Numbered from the stretch's first letter, positions 7,009 to 15,357 are shown. The stretch is DNA of 64,000 nucleotides from Candidatus Enterococcus testudinis (GCF_002140915.1 NZ_NGKU01000001.1:2260380-2324379), one strand, 5' to 3'. Notes: generated by a model from the letters alone, not told the origin. A program made the numbers and translations.

Positions 7009-7790
7009 TAAGGATCATCCTCCCCATCATCTTCCGGCGGCTCGTTTCCATAAGGATCTGATTGTCCTAATAAATCACCGTCAGCTTCTTCGTCAATTCC
7101 GGAAATGTCTTCATTGTCATCTGATTCGACTTCTGAGAGGTTTTCGTTTATTTCTGGCTCATTATGCAACTCATCCGAAACATCCTCGCTATCTTCTTCT
7201 GATTCACCAGAATCGTCAGTTTCAGGCTCACTTTCAATAAAGATTACTTCATTCCGCTTTTTGTCCCAAGCTGCAGCATAAGGCGCATAATATTCACGTG
7301 CTTTTTCAAGTTCATTTAAAACGGTGATTGCTGACATTTCATAATCTTCCGCTACTTCTTCAACTGGTTCGCCGTCATCTAGACGGATAAGAACGCTTCT
7401 TGGATTAATGTGACCCGGGAATTCTAAAGACTTCGCAGCGCGAATGAATTCATCAACGATATCTTTTGTGACTTCAAACGGACGGTTTTCAATATCGATA
7501 TTTCCTTGATCGTCAACTTCTAGCTGCGTTTGCTCTTTTTGTACAAAATCAATCGTACCGTCATTGTTCACAACATATTCTTGTGTAGGTGCGTTCGTAC
7601 TTTTATCAAAAGGAATTGAATACCGGTAATATTCAGGAACGATTGTGATATTTACTGTTTTCCCTGAGAATGCTCGTAAAGCGTCATATTTCCCGTTTAA
7701 AGATCCATTTTTCACTTCAAGAGTAATTTTGGTTAGATCTTCACTTGCGATATTGATTGATTTGATTGTTGGTCGAAATTCTACTGTCAT
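7005..7790 (-). CDS. Phage acidic protein with SSB-like C-terminal tip
   Basis: 261 residues. The N-terminal 90 residues are beta-rich, the middle (about 105-180) is helical, and the C-terminal 80 residues are strongly acidic and end in GEDDPY. The acidic linker and terminal aromatic tip recall the protein-recruiting tail of single-stranded DNA-binding proteins (DDDIPF-like), and RecT at 9892-10953 ends with the same six residues. An ssDNA-binding or recombination-accessory role is inferred. I do not recognise a named domain. The ATG is at 7790, directly downstream of the DUF1064-type gene. Confidence 0.65.
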   Translation of the reverse strand: MTVEFRPTIKSINIASEDLTKITLEVKNGSLNGKYDALRAFSGKTVNITIVPEYYRYSIPFDKSTNAPTQEYVVNNDGTIDFVQKEQTQLEVDDQGNIDIENRPFEVTKDIVDEFIRAAKSLEFPGHINPRSVLIRLDDGEPVEEVAEDYEMSAITVLNELEKAREYYAPYAAAWDKKRNEVIFIESEPETDDSGESEEDSEDVSDELHNEPEINENLSEVESDDNEDISGIDEEADGDLLGQSDPYGNEPPEDDGEDDPY

Positions 7791-7802
7791 TTATTTTTCC
7801 TC

Positions 7803-8273
7803 CTAATAGTTAGTTGCATCTTTCCAATGATAATTAAAGTTTCTGGTTATAAACGGTTGCTTATCATTCAAAGGTTTGGTTACGCCTTGAGTGATCACTT
7901 TGAAATCATTTCTGCGAATAACCACCGCCTCTACCGGATGGCCATATCTGATAGCGAAAAGTCTGAAACGTAATTTGTTTGATTGATCAATTCCGTACAT
8001 CCCATGACTATTTTTCACATCGATCACATGCAACCAGCTACCATCATAATTTTTGATAATGAAGTCTGGGGAATAAGCAATCTGAGAAATCTTTCCTCCG
8101 CCCCCTGGTAATTCGGTTAATTCCGTGAGCTTAAATCTCGGATGCACCTCATATGGAAAACCAGAATTCTTAACAAATCTTTGATAAAACTGTGCTTCTT
8201 TTTCTGAATCGAAGACATATCCATCCATATGAACCTTATTTCCACGTTTATTTAATGCTGTAGGACCAGCCAT
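7803..8273 (-). CDS. DUF1064-type phage protein, probable nuclease fold
   Basis: 156 residues. DGYVFDSEKEAQFYQRF near the N-terminus, SPDFII near residue 68 and VIDVKN near 83 match the order seen in DUF1064 proteins, which have the E...D...DxK pattern of PD-(D/E)XK enzymes. In Firmicute phages these sit beside replication genes and are thought to act on recombination or replication intermediates. The ATG at 8273 is 4 bp from the stop of the replisome organizer gene. The family call rests on the motif pattern. Confidence 0.75.
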   Translation of the reverse strand: MAGPTALNKRGNKVHMDGYVFDSEKEAQFYQRFVKNSGFPYEVHPRFKLTELTELPGGGGKISQIAYSPDFIIKNYDGSWLHVIDVKNSHGMYGIDQSNKLRFRLFAIRYGHPVEAVVIRRNDFKVITQGVTKPLNDKQPFITRNFNYHWKDATNY

Positions 8274-8277
8274 TGGA

Positions 8278-9153
8278 TCACTCCTTTTTTGTTTTGTTCA
8301 GGTACGCTGCTAGCTTGGCATCTATTTCAGCTTGGCGTTCTGGGGATATTTGAGCTTCTTGTACTTCCCCTTGAGCCCAGTCCGGAAGTTTTTCTTCTCG
8401 TACTATTTTTTTGTTCGCTGGCTGCCTATTCATCTGGGCATTCATTTTGTCAAAGTTTCTTCTCAAGCTTGAAGCTGAAAGAACAACCCCTTTCCAAAAT
8501 TCATCTTGTGTAGCCCATACGATCATGTCTTGAACTTCTTTACCAGCTCTTTTATCCGATTCGATTGTTAAACGAATAGTGTTGGCCCAGTTATCTAAGT
8601 CAGGTTCTTTGATGTTTTGATTTTGAGAAATCTTTCTGAACAATAAGACTGCCAATTTTTTATTTGGGTCGTCGTCTGGATAAATCCGTTTTTTGGATTT
8701 CTTCGACACGATATTATTATTCTTATCATTCTTATCATTCTTATCATTCTTGTTTGTGGACAATTGCTGGACAGGTGCTGGACGACCGCTGGACAACTGC
8801 TGGTCACTCGATTGATATTCATCCCAATTTTTTATTGATATAACACTGTATTTAGGGGTTGAAGTGATGGACAACATTTCCTCGTTCTCGAATTTTTTCA
8901 TCCATCTCCATAACGTACGGCTGACAATGACCTGGTCACTCGGAGCACCTAAGTTGTATTCTTTTCCCAGTGCGTCGCGCCCTGTGACGAATTGACCGCT
9001 GGACAACGACACTTCATGCCCATTGAATAAAAACCTTCTTCCTTCATGACTAGCTTTCATTAAACAAAGCAACCAAAGTTTTAACATGCTAGGGTTAGCC
9101 CATACGAATGAACTAGTCACTTTTCGATAAAGCTTGATATAACCTAGGTTCAT
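8278..9153 (-). CDS. Phage replisome organizer / replication initiation protein
   Basis: 291 residues. The N-terminal ~110 residues form a winged-helix-like domain (MNLGYIKLYRKVTSSFVW, then LWRWMKKFENEEML), typical of phage replisome organizers and DnaD-like initiators. A low-complexity hinge with NDKNDKNDKN follows at about 133-145, then a helical C-terminal domain (about 165-235) that would contact the helicase or its loader. The hinge-coding DNA holds an iteron array (8720-8805), so the protein probably binds an origin inside its own gene, as phage O-type proteins do. The gene lies between MBL/RecT and DUF1064 genes. Confidence 0.8.
   Translation of the reverse strand: MNLGYIKLYRKVTSSFVWANPSMLKLWLLCLMKASHEGRRFLFNGHEVSLSSGQFVTGRDALGKEYNLGAPSDQVIVSRTLWRWMKKFENEEMLSITSTPKYSVISIKNWDEYQSSDQQLSSGRPAPVQQLSTNKNDKNDKNDKNNNIVSKKSKKRIYPDDDPNKKLAVLLFRKISQNQNIKEPDLDNWANTIRLTIESDKRAGKEVQDMIVWATQDEFWKGVVLSASSLRRNFDKMNAQMNRQPANKKIVREEKLPDWAQGEVQEAQISPERQAEIDAKLAAYLNKTKKE
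8720..8805. other. Putative phage replication origin: iteron arrays
   Basis: Two arrays are adjacent. TTCTTATCA occurs three times in exact tandem at 8720, 8729 and 8738. Then a GCTGGAC heptamer recurs every 11 bp: TGTGGAC at 8755, GCTGGAC at 8766, 8777 and 8788, and GCTGGTC at 8799. A 14-bp extended unit, GACCGCTGGACAAC, occurs at 8784-8797 and again at 8994-9007. An AT-rich array next to iterons spaced one helical turn apart, inside the initiator gene, is how several phage origins are built. Codon constraint could mimic the first array, but not the 11-bp phasing, which is out of codon register. Confidence 0.6.
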
Positions 9154-9166
9154 TCGTTATCACCAC

Positions 9167-9895
9167 CTAAGCTATATAAACAGGAACGCCAACAAGCATT
9201 TGCGTGTCCTCTTTGAATTTTTGTTCGTGGCTGTTGCTATCAGATAAATGCAGTAACCACACTTCTTGCAGCCGATCACTTTTGTTTGTTTTGATGAAAT
9301 CAAGTGTTCGATCAAAATCGAAATGACTTTCAAGTAGCCGTTCTTTTCGCTTAATATCAAAGCCACGATTCATTTTCTGATCAACGATTTCTTTAGAGTA
9401 ATTGGCTTCGATCATCATATGGGTAACATTAGGAAAGCGATACTTCACGTAATAGGAATCCGTGACAAAAACCAATCTATCTCCAGCTGTGTTATCAATT
9501 AGAAAGCCACACGGTTCAGCAACATCATGCTTCGTCTCAAAAGGTGTTACGTACCATGTACCAATTTTTTGTGTTTCTTTGTATAAAAGTGGGTTAAATC
9601 GATAAGAATCGTATTGTTTTAGCCTAAGTTTTTCATCGGCGAACATTGCTTGCGTTGTTCCCTCCGTGGCAAAGATTGAAACACTGGTCTCATCGATTAA
9701 TTTCTTCACATACTTGCAGTGATCTCGATGCTCGTGTGTGATGAGTGCTCCTACTACTTTTGAAAAATCATGTCCCATTTGTTGTTGAACATTAGTAAAT
9801 GGGACACCGCACTCAATAATTAGTTGGGAATGTCCATCATCAATTAGATAGCCATTCCCTTTACTGCCAGAACCAAACACTTTAATGGAAATCAA
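9167..9895 (-). CDS. MBL-fold metallohydrolase, phage recombination module
   Basis: 242 residues of metallo-beta-lactamase fold. The zinc-binding THEHRDH motif is at about 53-59, a second histidine lies in ETKHD, and the aspartate in FVTDSYY is the likely bridging ligand. It resembles the YycJ/WalJ and phage MBL group proposed to be nucleases. It overlaps the end of recT by 4 bp; the pairing of RecT with an MBL-fold partner is known from Listeria A118-type prophages as I recall, where it may replace a RecE- or YqaJ-type exonuclease. The exonuclease activity is inference. Confidence 0.78.
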   Translation of the reverse strand: MISIKVFGSGSKGNGYLIDDGHSQLIIECGVPFTNVQQQMGHDFSKVVGALITHEHRDHCKYVKKLIDETSVSIFATEGTTQAMFADEKLRLKQYDSYRFNPLLYKETQKIGTWYVTPFETKHDVAEPCGFLIDNTAGDRLVFVTDSYYVKYRFPNVTHMMIEANYSKEIVDQKMNRGFDIKRKERLLESHFDFDRTLDFIKTNKSDRLQEVWLLHLSDSNSHEQKFKEDTQMLVGVPVYIA

Positions 9896-10953
9896 TACGG
9901 GTCATCCTCTCCGAGATCAAAAGTTTCTTGATCTACTTCTGTAAATACCCCTTCTTGAATCTCACCATCTTCAGTCACGTTTTGTGGACGTTTTTCAGGC
10001 TCGATTGGCTTAGGATCAAAAACTTCTGAATTTGCATTCTTATCGATTTCATCGACTATTTCAGCTTCCTTACGGTTCATTTGCCGCGTTTGGTAATCAT
10101 CTTCAGCAGATTCAATAATCGACTCGATATAAGCATTAGAAAAATCCTTAGGTATTTTCTTAACAATTCTGTTTCTCATTTTTCGTACGATCATTGATTC
10201 TCTACTTTGAGGTTCTTTCCATGCTGGGCTTATTTTGCCTATCTCTTGCATCTCGCTATTATCAAGAATTTCATCAAGAGTATGCACCTCGGAAAATTCT
10301 TTGATTTTTTCTTTCTTTTCAGTTTTTTTGTTGTCCCACATTAAGTTGTTATACATATGAGCCAATAAATTTGCTTTAACATCCTCACGCTCTGCTATAA
10401 AAAACTCTACTTGGCCATCGATATACTCGATTGGATAAACAACGCGGATTACCTTACCTTTTCCTTTTGGCGTCCAACTCGGAGGCGTCACTGCCAAGCC
10501 AGCATATCCTGGATAAGTGAATTCATCATGTTCTCGTACTTCCCAATGACGATGGACAGTTTTTACATTCCTACCAAAGCGAGAAAGTATAGCATCATTT
10601 CCATCACCCTCAATGCCCATTTCGATGATTTGAATTTCCGTTCCATTTTTATTTTTTTGTTTTCTTTTGATGAAATACACTTCACGCGGAGTAGCAGTTG
10701 CATTCAACTGTAAAGCCGCCACGTGCATTAATGTCTGTGTCAAATTACTTTGATCAACATCTCCGACACTGATGCCTTCTTTGACAAGCATTTCGTTGAT
10801 TGATGAAATCGAATTGATTACACAAGTGCGTTGATATTCAGTCATGTGAATACCATTGCCATGTAACTGGCTTTCGATTTGCGGCATATACGTGTCATTT
10901 ATTTTTGCTAACTGTGATTTATACACCTTTGATGGTAAGTTTTGATTTGTCAT
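9892..10953 (-). CDS. recT: RecT-family single-strand annealing recombinase
   Basis: 353 residues. The conserved RecT core is recognisable: LQLNATATPREVYFI near 80-95, an aromatic/glycine-rich central stretch, and a C-terminal basic segment (RKMRNRIVKKIPKDF). It anneals complementary DNA strands during phage replication and recombination. The C-terminal 60 residues are acidic and end in GEDDPY, the same tip as the 7005-7790 product. Start at 10953, three bases before the stop of the next upstream gene. It forms a block with the MBL-fold protein downstream and the SMC-like ATPase upstream. Confidence 0.88.
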   Translation of the reverse strand: MTNQNLPSKVYKSQLAKINDTYMPQIESQLHGNGIHMTEYQRTCVINSISSINEMLVKEGISVGDVDQSNLTQTLMHVAALQLNATATPREVYFIKRKQKNKNGTEIQIIEMGIEGDGNDAILSRFGRNVKTVHRHWEVREHDEFTYPGYAGLAVTPPSWTPKGKGKVIRVVYPIEYIDGQVEFFIAEREDVKANLLAHMYNNLMWDNKKTEKKEKIKEFSEVHTLDEILDNSEMQEIGKISPAWKEPQSRESMIVRKMRNRIVKKIPKDFSNAYIESIIESAEDDYQTRQMNRKEAEIVDEIDKNANSEVFDPKPIEPEKRPQNVTEDGEIQEGVFTEVDQETFDLGEDDPY

Positions 10954-10956
10954 TTT

Positions 10957-11187
10957 TTATTCTCCTATCTGGCTTTCATTTTTTTGCATATTTTTTTCGC
11001 CCCAAATCATGCGATAATCATCAAAACTTGTACGAACATAGATATAGTATCTTCGTTCCATCATGTAAGATAGATTTAAAGAATCGAGTCTTGCTTCGAC
11101 TTCATCATAAATATTCTCTGTGGATTCAAAAGTACCAATCAGCGCTTTTTCATTGTTTACCTTTGCGTATACAATAACTTCGTTCAT
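10957..11187 (-). CDS. Phage hypothetical protein (76 aa)
   Basis: A small alpha/beta protein starting MNEVIVYAKVNN, lying between recT and the SMC-like ATPase gene and overlapping the latter by 4 bp. No motif is recognised. Position suggests an accessory recombination function, but nothing in the sequence shows it. Confidence 0.6.
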   Translation of the reverse strand: MNEVIVYAKVNNEKALIGTFESTENIYDEVEARLDSLNLSYMMERRYYIYVRTSFDDYRMIWGEKNMQKNESQIGE

Positions 11188-13133
11188 TCCGATACCTCGA
11201 CTTTCAGATTTTTATTTTTCGTTACACGCAACTCAATCATTTGCGAATTGATTGGATGTAGATCATTTACTGATTCGGTATTATCCACGAACACTGGAAC
11301 GCTCAACCCGAATTCTTTGCTCAAAGTATTGATGATATCCAAATCGCAATTGATTCTGGCACCAGTGTTAAGACTTGTTCCGTATTCAATACCGTTATAG
11401 GTAGCCTCACAGACTTCTTCAAGACCGCCGTTTTTCAAAATGTTGAACAGTTTGAATTTGACCAATTCGAATTTGCTGTTGATTGACTCCTCAAGGCATT
11501 TCACTTTATTGCGCGTGAAATCATCCAACAAGAACAAATATCGTTCCACATCTTGATTCTGTGCCTTCAGCTTACTGTCTTCTTGCTTGAGTTCATCTAT
11601 ACGATCTTCGTAATCTGACAAGCTAGCCAGTCGTTGGAATTTTGCTTGTGCTTCGGCAATCAACACCCTTTTTTGACGAATCTGTTCTTTTAGTTCTTGT
11701 TCTTCTGCTGCAGTATCAGAAGTCGCATTCAGTATTTTTTGTTGAGTGATATTAATTTCATCTTGAATCTTTTTAAACTGAGCAGTATCTTCGAATTTCT
11801 TTGTAGAACCTTCGATGAAAATTAACTCAGCATTGATTTTGTTTAGTGTGTCTTCTGCTGCAGATAAGCTTTTTTCTAAACGAACACTTTCTTTTTCGTG
11901 ATCAGCAATTGTGGCTTTGAAAGAAAGTAATTTTTCTTTCGCAGCTTTTCCTTCAGCGATATTATTTTCCATGTCAGTTGCTTTTTGCTGGTTAAATCTG
12001 GAAATCATTTCCTCGATTTGATCGGCAGGTAGTTCTTGAGAACATGTAGGGCATACCTTTTGATGCTCATCAAAAGCAGTTTCTTTTAAAGTGCGGTACT
12101 TATTTCGATGCTCAGTTAGAAAGTTTTCTAATTCATAAAACTGCTTGATCACCTTGTCTTTTTTGTTTTCTTCTTCGTCCCTTAGCGATCGAATCTCGTT
12201 TACGATTCGCTGTTGCTTGTTTAGGTCGTCTTGCAGCGATCTTGTCTCCATGTTTGTGCTAGATAGATAAGCGGATTGGGCTTCAGCTAACTTCACTTTA
12301 AGACTTGACAATTCTTGTTGAAAATCGAGTGATGCGCTGCCTGCTGCAAAGCTATTTAATTTATTCTGTAGATTAGATACATCTGCTTCATATTCAAAAA
12401 CTTGTTCCTGGATCTCTTCCGGTGATAGATCGCCAATATCAGATTTAGCTTTCGCAAACATATCAGTGACTTCTTGAATTCGTGCTGGCAGTCCATCAAT
12501 TTGCCGCTTCAATTCTTTTTTCTGAGAGGCAAGGATCTTGCGGTAGTCATCAATTGAATGGTCCTTTATGATCTTTTCAATTCCTTTCAACCCTGGATCC
12601 TTAGCAATGATTTCTTCATCAGTCAAACCTGTCATGTTAACAAGAATCTCACGGCGATCTTTCCAGTTCATCTTCATGAAGAAAGTAGAATCGAAAAGCA
12701 TCTGAAGAATATTTTCAGCACTAATTTTTTCAAAATATGCTTTCCATTCTTTTTCCATGGTCGGAACACCGTCAATCATGTATTTAGTTGTGTCGCTACC
12801 TCGCACCTTTTCAAGTTGTCCCCGCGGTGTGTTCCATTTTTCTTCTTGGACCCGTTTTAAAATGGCCGTAGTTCCATCGATGACAATTTCTGCTTCAACA
12901 GTCGGTTCTAACCCTAGTTTTTCCTTATTGTTTCCGTCCAAAGGTTTAGGATTTAATTTTGCTCCTCGAGTATCTTTACCGAAAAGCAGCCAAAGTAAGG
13001 CATCGGCCAATGTTGTTTTTCCTGATCCATTCTGACCACTTACCATGGCATTTTTGCCTAACGGTTCAAACTCAAAAGAATCTAAGCCTTTGAAGTGTTT
13101 AAGTGATAAACTATTTAATGTGATTTTTTTCAT
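11184..13133 (-). CDS. SMC/RecN/SbcC-like AAA ATPase with zinc hook
   Basis: 649 residues. Walker A GQNGSGKTT at about 34-42 lies in an ABC-type head that begins LSLKHFKGLDSFEF. Long coiled coils flank a zinc-hook motif (CPTC at about 357-360). A C-terminal head half has NTLSKEFGLSVPVFVDN with a D-loop-like segment; a classical acidic Walker B is not obvious. The layout resembles SbcC/Rad50 in miniature. It probably organises DNA ends for RecT-mediated recombination. ATG at 13133, overlapping the gene at 13130-13453. Confidence 0.82.
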   Translation of the reverse strand: MKKITLNSLSLKHFKGLDSFEFEPLGKNAMVSGQNGSGKTTLADALLWLLFGKDTRGAKLNPKPLDGNNKEKLGLEPTVEAEIVIDGTTAILKRVQEEKWNTPRGQLEKVRGSDTTKYMIDGVPTMEKEWKAYFEKISAENILQMLFDSTFFMKMNWKDRREILVNMTGLTDEEIIAKDPGLKGIEKIIKDHSIDDYRKILASQKKELKRQIDGLPARIQEVTDMFAKAKSDIGDLSPEEIQEQVFEYEADVSNLQNKLNSFAAGSASLDFQQELSSLKVKLAEAQSAYLSSTNMETRSLQDDLNKQQRIVNEIRSLRDEEENKKDKVIKQFYELENFLTEHRNKYRTLKETAFDEHQKVCPTCSQELPADQIEEMISRFNQQKATDMENNIAEGKAAKEKLLSFKATIADHEKESVRLEKSLSAAEDTLNKINAELIFIEGSTKKFEDTAQFKKIQDEINITQQKILNATSDTAAEEQELKEQIRQKRVLIAEAQAKFQRLASLSDYEDRIDELKQEDSKLKAQNQDVERYLFLLDDFTRNKVKCLEESINSKFELVKFKLFNILKNGGLEEVCEATYNGIEYGTSLNTGARINCDLDIINTLSKEFGLSVPVFVDNTESVNDLHPINSQMIELRVTKNKNLKVEVSE

Positions 13134-13453
13134 ACAAGATCACCTCGGAAGAATGCTGCGAGTTTTTCGGAGATATCATTAGAATCTATCTGTTTATCTT
13201 CTTCTGCAATTTTTAGTTCATCTTCCTGTAATTGGGATAACTTAGATTTACATTCTCGGCAGTCGCAAAGTTTCAAATTTTCTTCCCATTGGGCAAGCTG
13301 ATTAAAGATAGACATTTCAATCTGAGTATTCGATCCTACTTGAGATAATGATGCTAGCCCTTTATCGTTAAATGCACATAGTGATAAAGTGACGTTATTC
13401 GCGCGGCATTCCAGTGCTAATGCAGTGATTAAGTTTGTAATTTTTTCATTCAT
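13130..13453 (-). CDS. Phage hypothetical protein (107 aa)
   Basis: It contains LKLCDCRECKSKLSQ, a CxCxxC cluster that could bind metal, in an otherwise helical acidic protein. It is coupled to the SMC-like gene by a 4-bp overlap (ATGA type). Family not recognised. Its position suggests a partner of the ATPase. Confidence 0.6.
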   Translation of the reverse strand: MNEKITNLITALALECRANNVTLSLCAFNDKGLASLSQVGSNTQIEMSIFNQLAQWEENLKLCDCRECKSKLSQLQEDELKIAEEDKQIDSNDISEKLAAFFRGDLV

Positions 13454-13487
13454 GGTGTTATAATCTCCTTGACATTCATATTTTTGC

Positions 13488-14222
13488 TTACATCAGTTGC
13501 AGCTGTTGTAAGCATTTTTTTATATTCATTTTCAGTTCTGCAGATGGCGACCAACTCTCAGCTAATTCAACAGCTTCTTCAAACCGCAATCGAGGTATTT
13601 CTTCATAACTTGCCACATCAAAGTAATTCTTTATTGATCTCCAGTTCTCAGCAATCGCAACTTTGTAAAAAGGTTTATATGCCTCTGATTTTTTTCCTCC
13701 TACTGCTTTCATAGCATTTCTTTTCACTACATCTGACAATTGTTTCTTTTGTATTCTGGTCAAATCAATTTCTTTCTTTAGATCTGTAACATCTTCTTCA
13801 AGGCGTTCTAATTTTTCTTCGTGTTCTAGCAAAGCTTTTAATTGAACTTTTGTACTTGACAGATGAGTCACTTCTTTTTGAATATGCTTTTCCATTTGAT
13901 TGAATCGATCAATGTATGCTATTGCGAAATGTATACCTTTCTGGCCTGTCATCCTGGTGCCGTATAACTCGCAACCTATTTTTGTTATCAGGTAACAAGG
14001 ACGATATTCTTTTTTTGCATCCAGATATTCGCTGTGAATGAAATAATCCGCTACATTAATCACATCCTTTGAGGTCGGTAATGTTTTAAGTAATTCAACG
14101 GGTTGTAATTTTGCGCTTGTTAGATAACTAATTAAATTTCTGATATCCCTCAAAACTTCTTTGTGATTTCTTCCAACCATTTTGGCAACTTCTCGGCTAT
14201 CAATAGCGTTCTCTAATTCCAT
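13488..14222 (-). CDS. Rha/ORF6C-type phage antirepressor
   Basis: 244 residues. The N-terminal part (IDSREVAKMVGRNHKEVLRD through YLITKIGCELYG) is a Rha-family DNA-binding/regulatory domain, a coiled coil follows at about 105-150, and the C-terminus (LSDVVKRNAMKAVGGKKSEA onward) resembles the ORF6C domain. Proteins of this build act as antirepressors or early regulators in temperate phages of low-GC Gram-positives. AAAGGGGTATAAGAA precedes the ATG at 14222. It is one of the first transcribed genes of the early operon. Confidence 0.82.
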   Translation of the reverse strand: MELENAIDSREVAKMVGRNHKEVLRDIRNLISYLTSAKLQPVELLKTLPTSKDVINVADYFIHSEYLDAKKEYRPCYLITKIGCELYGTRMTGQKGIHFAIAYIDRFNQMEKHIQKEVTHLSSTKVQLKALLEHEEKLERLEEDVTDLKKEIDLTRIQKKQLSDVVKRNAMKAVGGKKSEAYKPFYKVAIAENWRSIKNYFDVASYEEIPRLRFEEAVELAESWSPSAELKMNIKKCLQQLQLM

Positions 14223-14225
14223 TTC

Positions 14226-14402
14226 TTATACCCCTTTCCTCAACCGCCTTTTATAAGCTATCTCGTCATACTTGATTAACCACCACATAACCGATACAGG
14301 TAAAATAAATACTGCCCAATCAGGTAACTGACGATTGTTACCAACCCAAACACCGAAGAAAAATATGGTGATCAAGAATGCTGATCGTCTTAATCCTTTC
14401 AT
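14226..14402 (-). CDS. Small two-segment membrane protein, phage (58 aa)
   Basis: It starts MKGLRRSAFLITIFFFGVWV and continues through a second hydrophobic stretch (WAVFILPVSVMWWLI), with basic ends. The ATG overlaps the stop of the gene at 14399-14602. Two short membrane segments in an early phage gene could mean an exclusion or host-interaction role; that is speculation. Confidence 0.55.
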   Translation of the reverse strand: MKGLRRSAFLITIFFFGVWVGNNRQLPDWAVFILPVSVMWWLIKYDEIAYKRRLRKGV

Positions 14403-14602
14403 TTGCTCAACCCCATTTCTTTCACTCGTATAATTCGGTTGGCATACAGTAGTTCCTGGTACCTTTGCAGTTCACGCAGCAATTGATCTCGTTGGTGATC
14501 GGTTAGGCAGACTTTCTTGTCGTTTAGTTCGTCATGTAGTGATCTGATTTTATCTTTTGCTAGGTCGTGGATGGTCAATTCTTGTTGTATGGTGTATGTC
14601 AT
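14399..14602 (-). CDS. Phage hypothetical coiled-coil protein (67 aa)
   Basis: Almost entirely helical and charged, starting MTYTIQQELTIHDLAKDKIR. It overlaps the stop of its upstream neighbour by 4 bp, so it is probably coupled. I do not recognise the family. Confidence 0.58.
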   Translation of the reverse strand: MTYTIQQELTIHDLAKDKIRSLHDELNDKKVCLTDHQRDQLLRELQRYQELLYANRIIRVKEMGLSK

Positions 14603-14901
14603 GCTGTAACACCGCCTAGCACCTCGTGAGGCGATAATTTATTGATTAGATACTTGTTAGTATCTTTCCACTTTAAGAACCATAAGAATGTTTGGTAATG
14701 AACGAACGTGGTTGAAGGCCCCGGGCGAAGCAAGCCTTCTGCGAATTCAGGAATTTCGTCCATCTCCTTGCAGTATTGCAACAAAGTCGATTTTGACATT
14801 CCATGAAATCTCTCTAGGATAAGTCCTTGCCGATACCAATCGTCTGGATTTGTTTCTTTTTCAGCAGATATGATCAATTCTTTTAAAGTCGGCTTTTTCA
14901 A
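14599..14901 (-). CDS. DUF771/excisionase-like phage protein (100 aa)
   Basis: The TTG at 14901 (KKPTLKELII) has GGGGGAATCAAA at good spacing; longer readings to 14946 lack a ribosome site and run into the Cro-like gene. The product has a HTH-like N-terminal half (DDWYRQGLILERFHGMSKST) and an aromatic C-terminal half with FLWFLKWK, which resembles DUF771 proteins found next to cro in enterococcal and streptococcal phages. A DNA-binding role, perhaps in excision, is inferred. Confidence 0.58.
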   Translation of the reverse strand: MKKPTLKELIISAEKETNPDDWYRQGLILERFHGMSKSTLLQYCKEMDEIPEFAEGLLRPGPSTTFVHYQTFLWFLKWKDTNKYLINKLSPHEVLGGVTA

Positions 14902-14914
14902 TTTGATTCCCCCT

Positions 14915-15118
14915 TTACAATTCATACATTGCGATGATCGAATCAATAATTTTGTTTGCTTCCGCAGAAGTCCGTTTGCCGCTTAGAATCAAAGACAAGT
15001 AACTTTTATCGATATTGAATCTGTTCGCAAGCATTGTGTAAGTTAAAAAATTAGAACTCTCAACATATCGTTTGATTTTTTCCCTGTCTTTTTGTGTAAT
15101 TTCTGCAATGTCTGCCAT
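14915..15118 (-). CDS. Cro-like repressor (67 aa)
   Basis: A compact helix-turn-helix protein: FLTYTMLANRFNIDKSYLSL places the HTH at about residues 24-43, followed by ILSGKRTSAEANK, the usual end of an Xre domain. AGGAGATTTAGAT precedes the ATG at 15118; the ORF extends to 15235 without a better site. It is divergent from the CI-like gene at 15408 and is the first gene of the early operon, as Cro is. It should bind the 21-bp operators in the 15119-15407 interval. Confidence 0.78.
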   Translation of the reverse strand: MADIAEITQKDREKIKRYVESSNFLTYTMLANRFNIDKSYLSLILSGKRTSAEANKIIDSIIAMYEL

Positions 15119-15176
15119 ATCTAAATCTCCTTTCACATATTTCGTAAACAAATTTAACAACTTATATATAAACTTG

Positions 15177-15205
15177 TTGACTGTTTTAACACCTAATGTT
15201 AAAAT
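15177..15205 (+). promoter_or_regulatory. Candidate rightward (repressor) promoter
   Basis: TTGACT (15177-15182), 17 bp, TAAAAT (15200-15205). Operator O1 overlaps it, so a bound repressor would block it. The leader to the repressor gene would be about 195 nt. Confidence 0.5.
15184..15204. promoter_or_regulatory. Phage operator O1
   Basis: TTTTAACA - 5 bp - TGTTAAAA, a perfect 8-bp inverted repeat. It lies inside the spacer and -10 of the plus-strand promoter at 15177-15205. Confidence 0.75.
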
Positions 15206-15321
15206 TAGTCCATAGTTAAATAAGACATAAAACAATTGATTTTAAAGCTTTCTTGGCGGTTGGCGTTTAATCATCAATGGTGTTTTTTGTTGTCCGTGTA
15301 GTCGTTAAACTTGTTTACAAG

Positions 15322-15352
15322 AATTATATTAACACCTTATGTTAAAATTAGC
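15322..15352 (-). promoter_or_regulatory. Leftward early promoter (cro operon)
   Basis: Read on the minus strand: TTGCTA, 17 bp, then a consensus-like TAATAT. Operator O2 lies in the spacer, giving direct repressor control of the early operon. Transcription would start near 15315. Confidence 0.62.
15327..15347. promoter_or_regulatory. Phage operator O2
   Basis: TATTAACA - 5 bp - TGTTAAAA, matching O1 in length and all but one arm position. It overlaps the leftward early promoter. Confidence 0.72.
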
Positions 15353-15357
15353 AACTG

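Noticed and set aside
8720..8755. Short tandem repeats as a possible CRISPR array
   Set aside because: The units are 9 bp with no spacers and are inside a coding sequence; they fit iterons better.
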